Below, piece by piece: positions 12,597 to 12,696 of a stretch of 12,696 nt of DNA; the stretch's first letter is position 1, and every line of letters starts with the position of its first letter. Origin of the DNA: an uncultured Eubacteriales bacterium (GTDB taxonomy: Bacteria; Bacillota_A; Clostridia; Oscillospirales; Oscillospiraceae); assembly GCA_949747935.1 (NCBI GenBank), contig CATKHE010000149.1, forward strand, positions 1-12,696, read 5' to 3'. The position numbers were made by a program, and so were the translations under genes. A model generated the notes under the pieces. The model saw nothing but the letters and a program-made list of their open reading frames with translations. It had not been told where the DNA came from and ran no database searches.

Positions 12597-12696
12597 AGGC
12601 GAAAGCCAAAATCTGCAGCTTTCCGGTGAGGTTCACACCCTGTGTGACCTCAGGCTTTCATGGGCCGCCAAGGGCACCACGACTCCCCTATGACGA
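12597..12696 (+). ncRNA. Structured RNA or 5' leader, cut by the right edge
   Basis: Just after the promoter, GGC-GAAA-GCC can form a GNRA hairpin. Alternatively GAAAGCC (12602-12608) pairs with GGCTTTC (12653-12659), enclosing a long imperfect hairpin built on TGAGGT and ACCTCA with arms CACA/TGTG and a CCC loop. These two folds share bases and exclude each other. No coding frame starts here. I do not recognise the family, and the end lies outside the window. Confidence 0.45.

Overview
The window looks like a chromosomal segment of a GC-rich gut Clostridia, probably Oscillospiraceae (Flavonifractor/Intestinimonas/Lawsonibacter-like). That is inferred from the GC-rich Firmicutes coding style, strong purine-rich Shine-Dalgarno sites, extended -10 promoters, a tandem class I cyclic-di-GMP riboswitch and a KdpDE-like two-component pair. 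The species cannot be fixed from the sequence alone.

Layout. (1) Positions 1-220, minus: 5' end of a shikimate kinase gene leaving the window. (2) Positions 534-3581, plus: one transcription unit. It has an extended -10 promoter, a leader of about 560 nt with two tandem c-di-GMP-I (GEMM-I) aptamers, and a 794-residue cell-wall-anchored beta-helix surface protein, and it ends at a large shared terminator. A 7-nt element after the second aptamer can pair either with that aptamer's core or with the segment just before the ribosome binding site, so the leader looks like a c-di-GMP switch for an adhesin. (3) Positions 3586-9425, minus: a 172-residue protein of unknown function and, upstream of it, a single 1736-residue protein. 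In order the large protein carries a duplicated N-terminal domain, a degenerate SF2 helicase-like domain, an Mrr-type PD-(D/E)XK nuclease, a NACHT NTPase, pentapeptide repeats and a C-terminal beta-propeller. This is the architecture of a bacterial NLR-like (STAND) antiphage protein with several effector or sensor parts fused in one chain, and it is the most striking object here. (4) Positions 9531-11721, minus: a response regulator and sensor kinase overlapping by 4 bp. The kinase resembles KdpD but lacks its cytoplasmic N-terminal half. The operon has a promoter at its start, and a strong terminator lies well beyond its end. An extra extended -10 promoter between the operon end and this terminator suggests a small RNA or a leader of the defence gene.

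(5) Positions 11834-12158, plus: a consensus promoter followed by two decayed tRNA-like copies and one intact tRNA-Thr(CGT), then a terminator. (6) Positions 12160-12696: an AT-rich patch unlike the rest, with a 63-residue basic protein behind a perfect Shine-Dalgarno and, at the right edge, a promoter followed by a strongly folded RNA that runs out of the window.

Functionally, the surface protein unit links c-di-GMP to attachment. The NLR-like gene is probably an immunity gene between housekeeping or regulatory neighbours, with no integrase or transposase visible. The tRNA and AT-rich right end looks like a spot of repeated recombination or gene decay.
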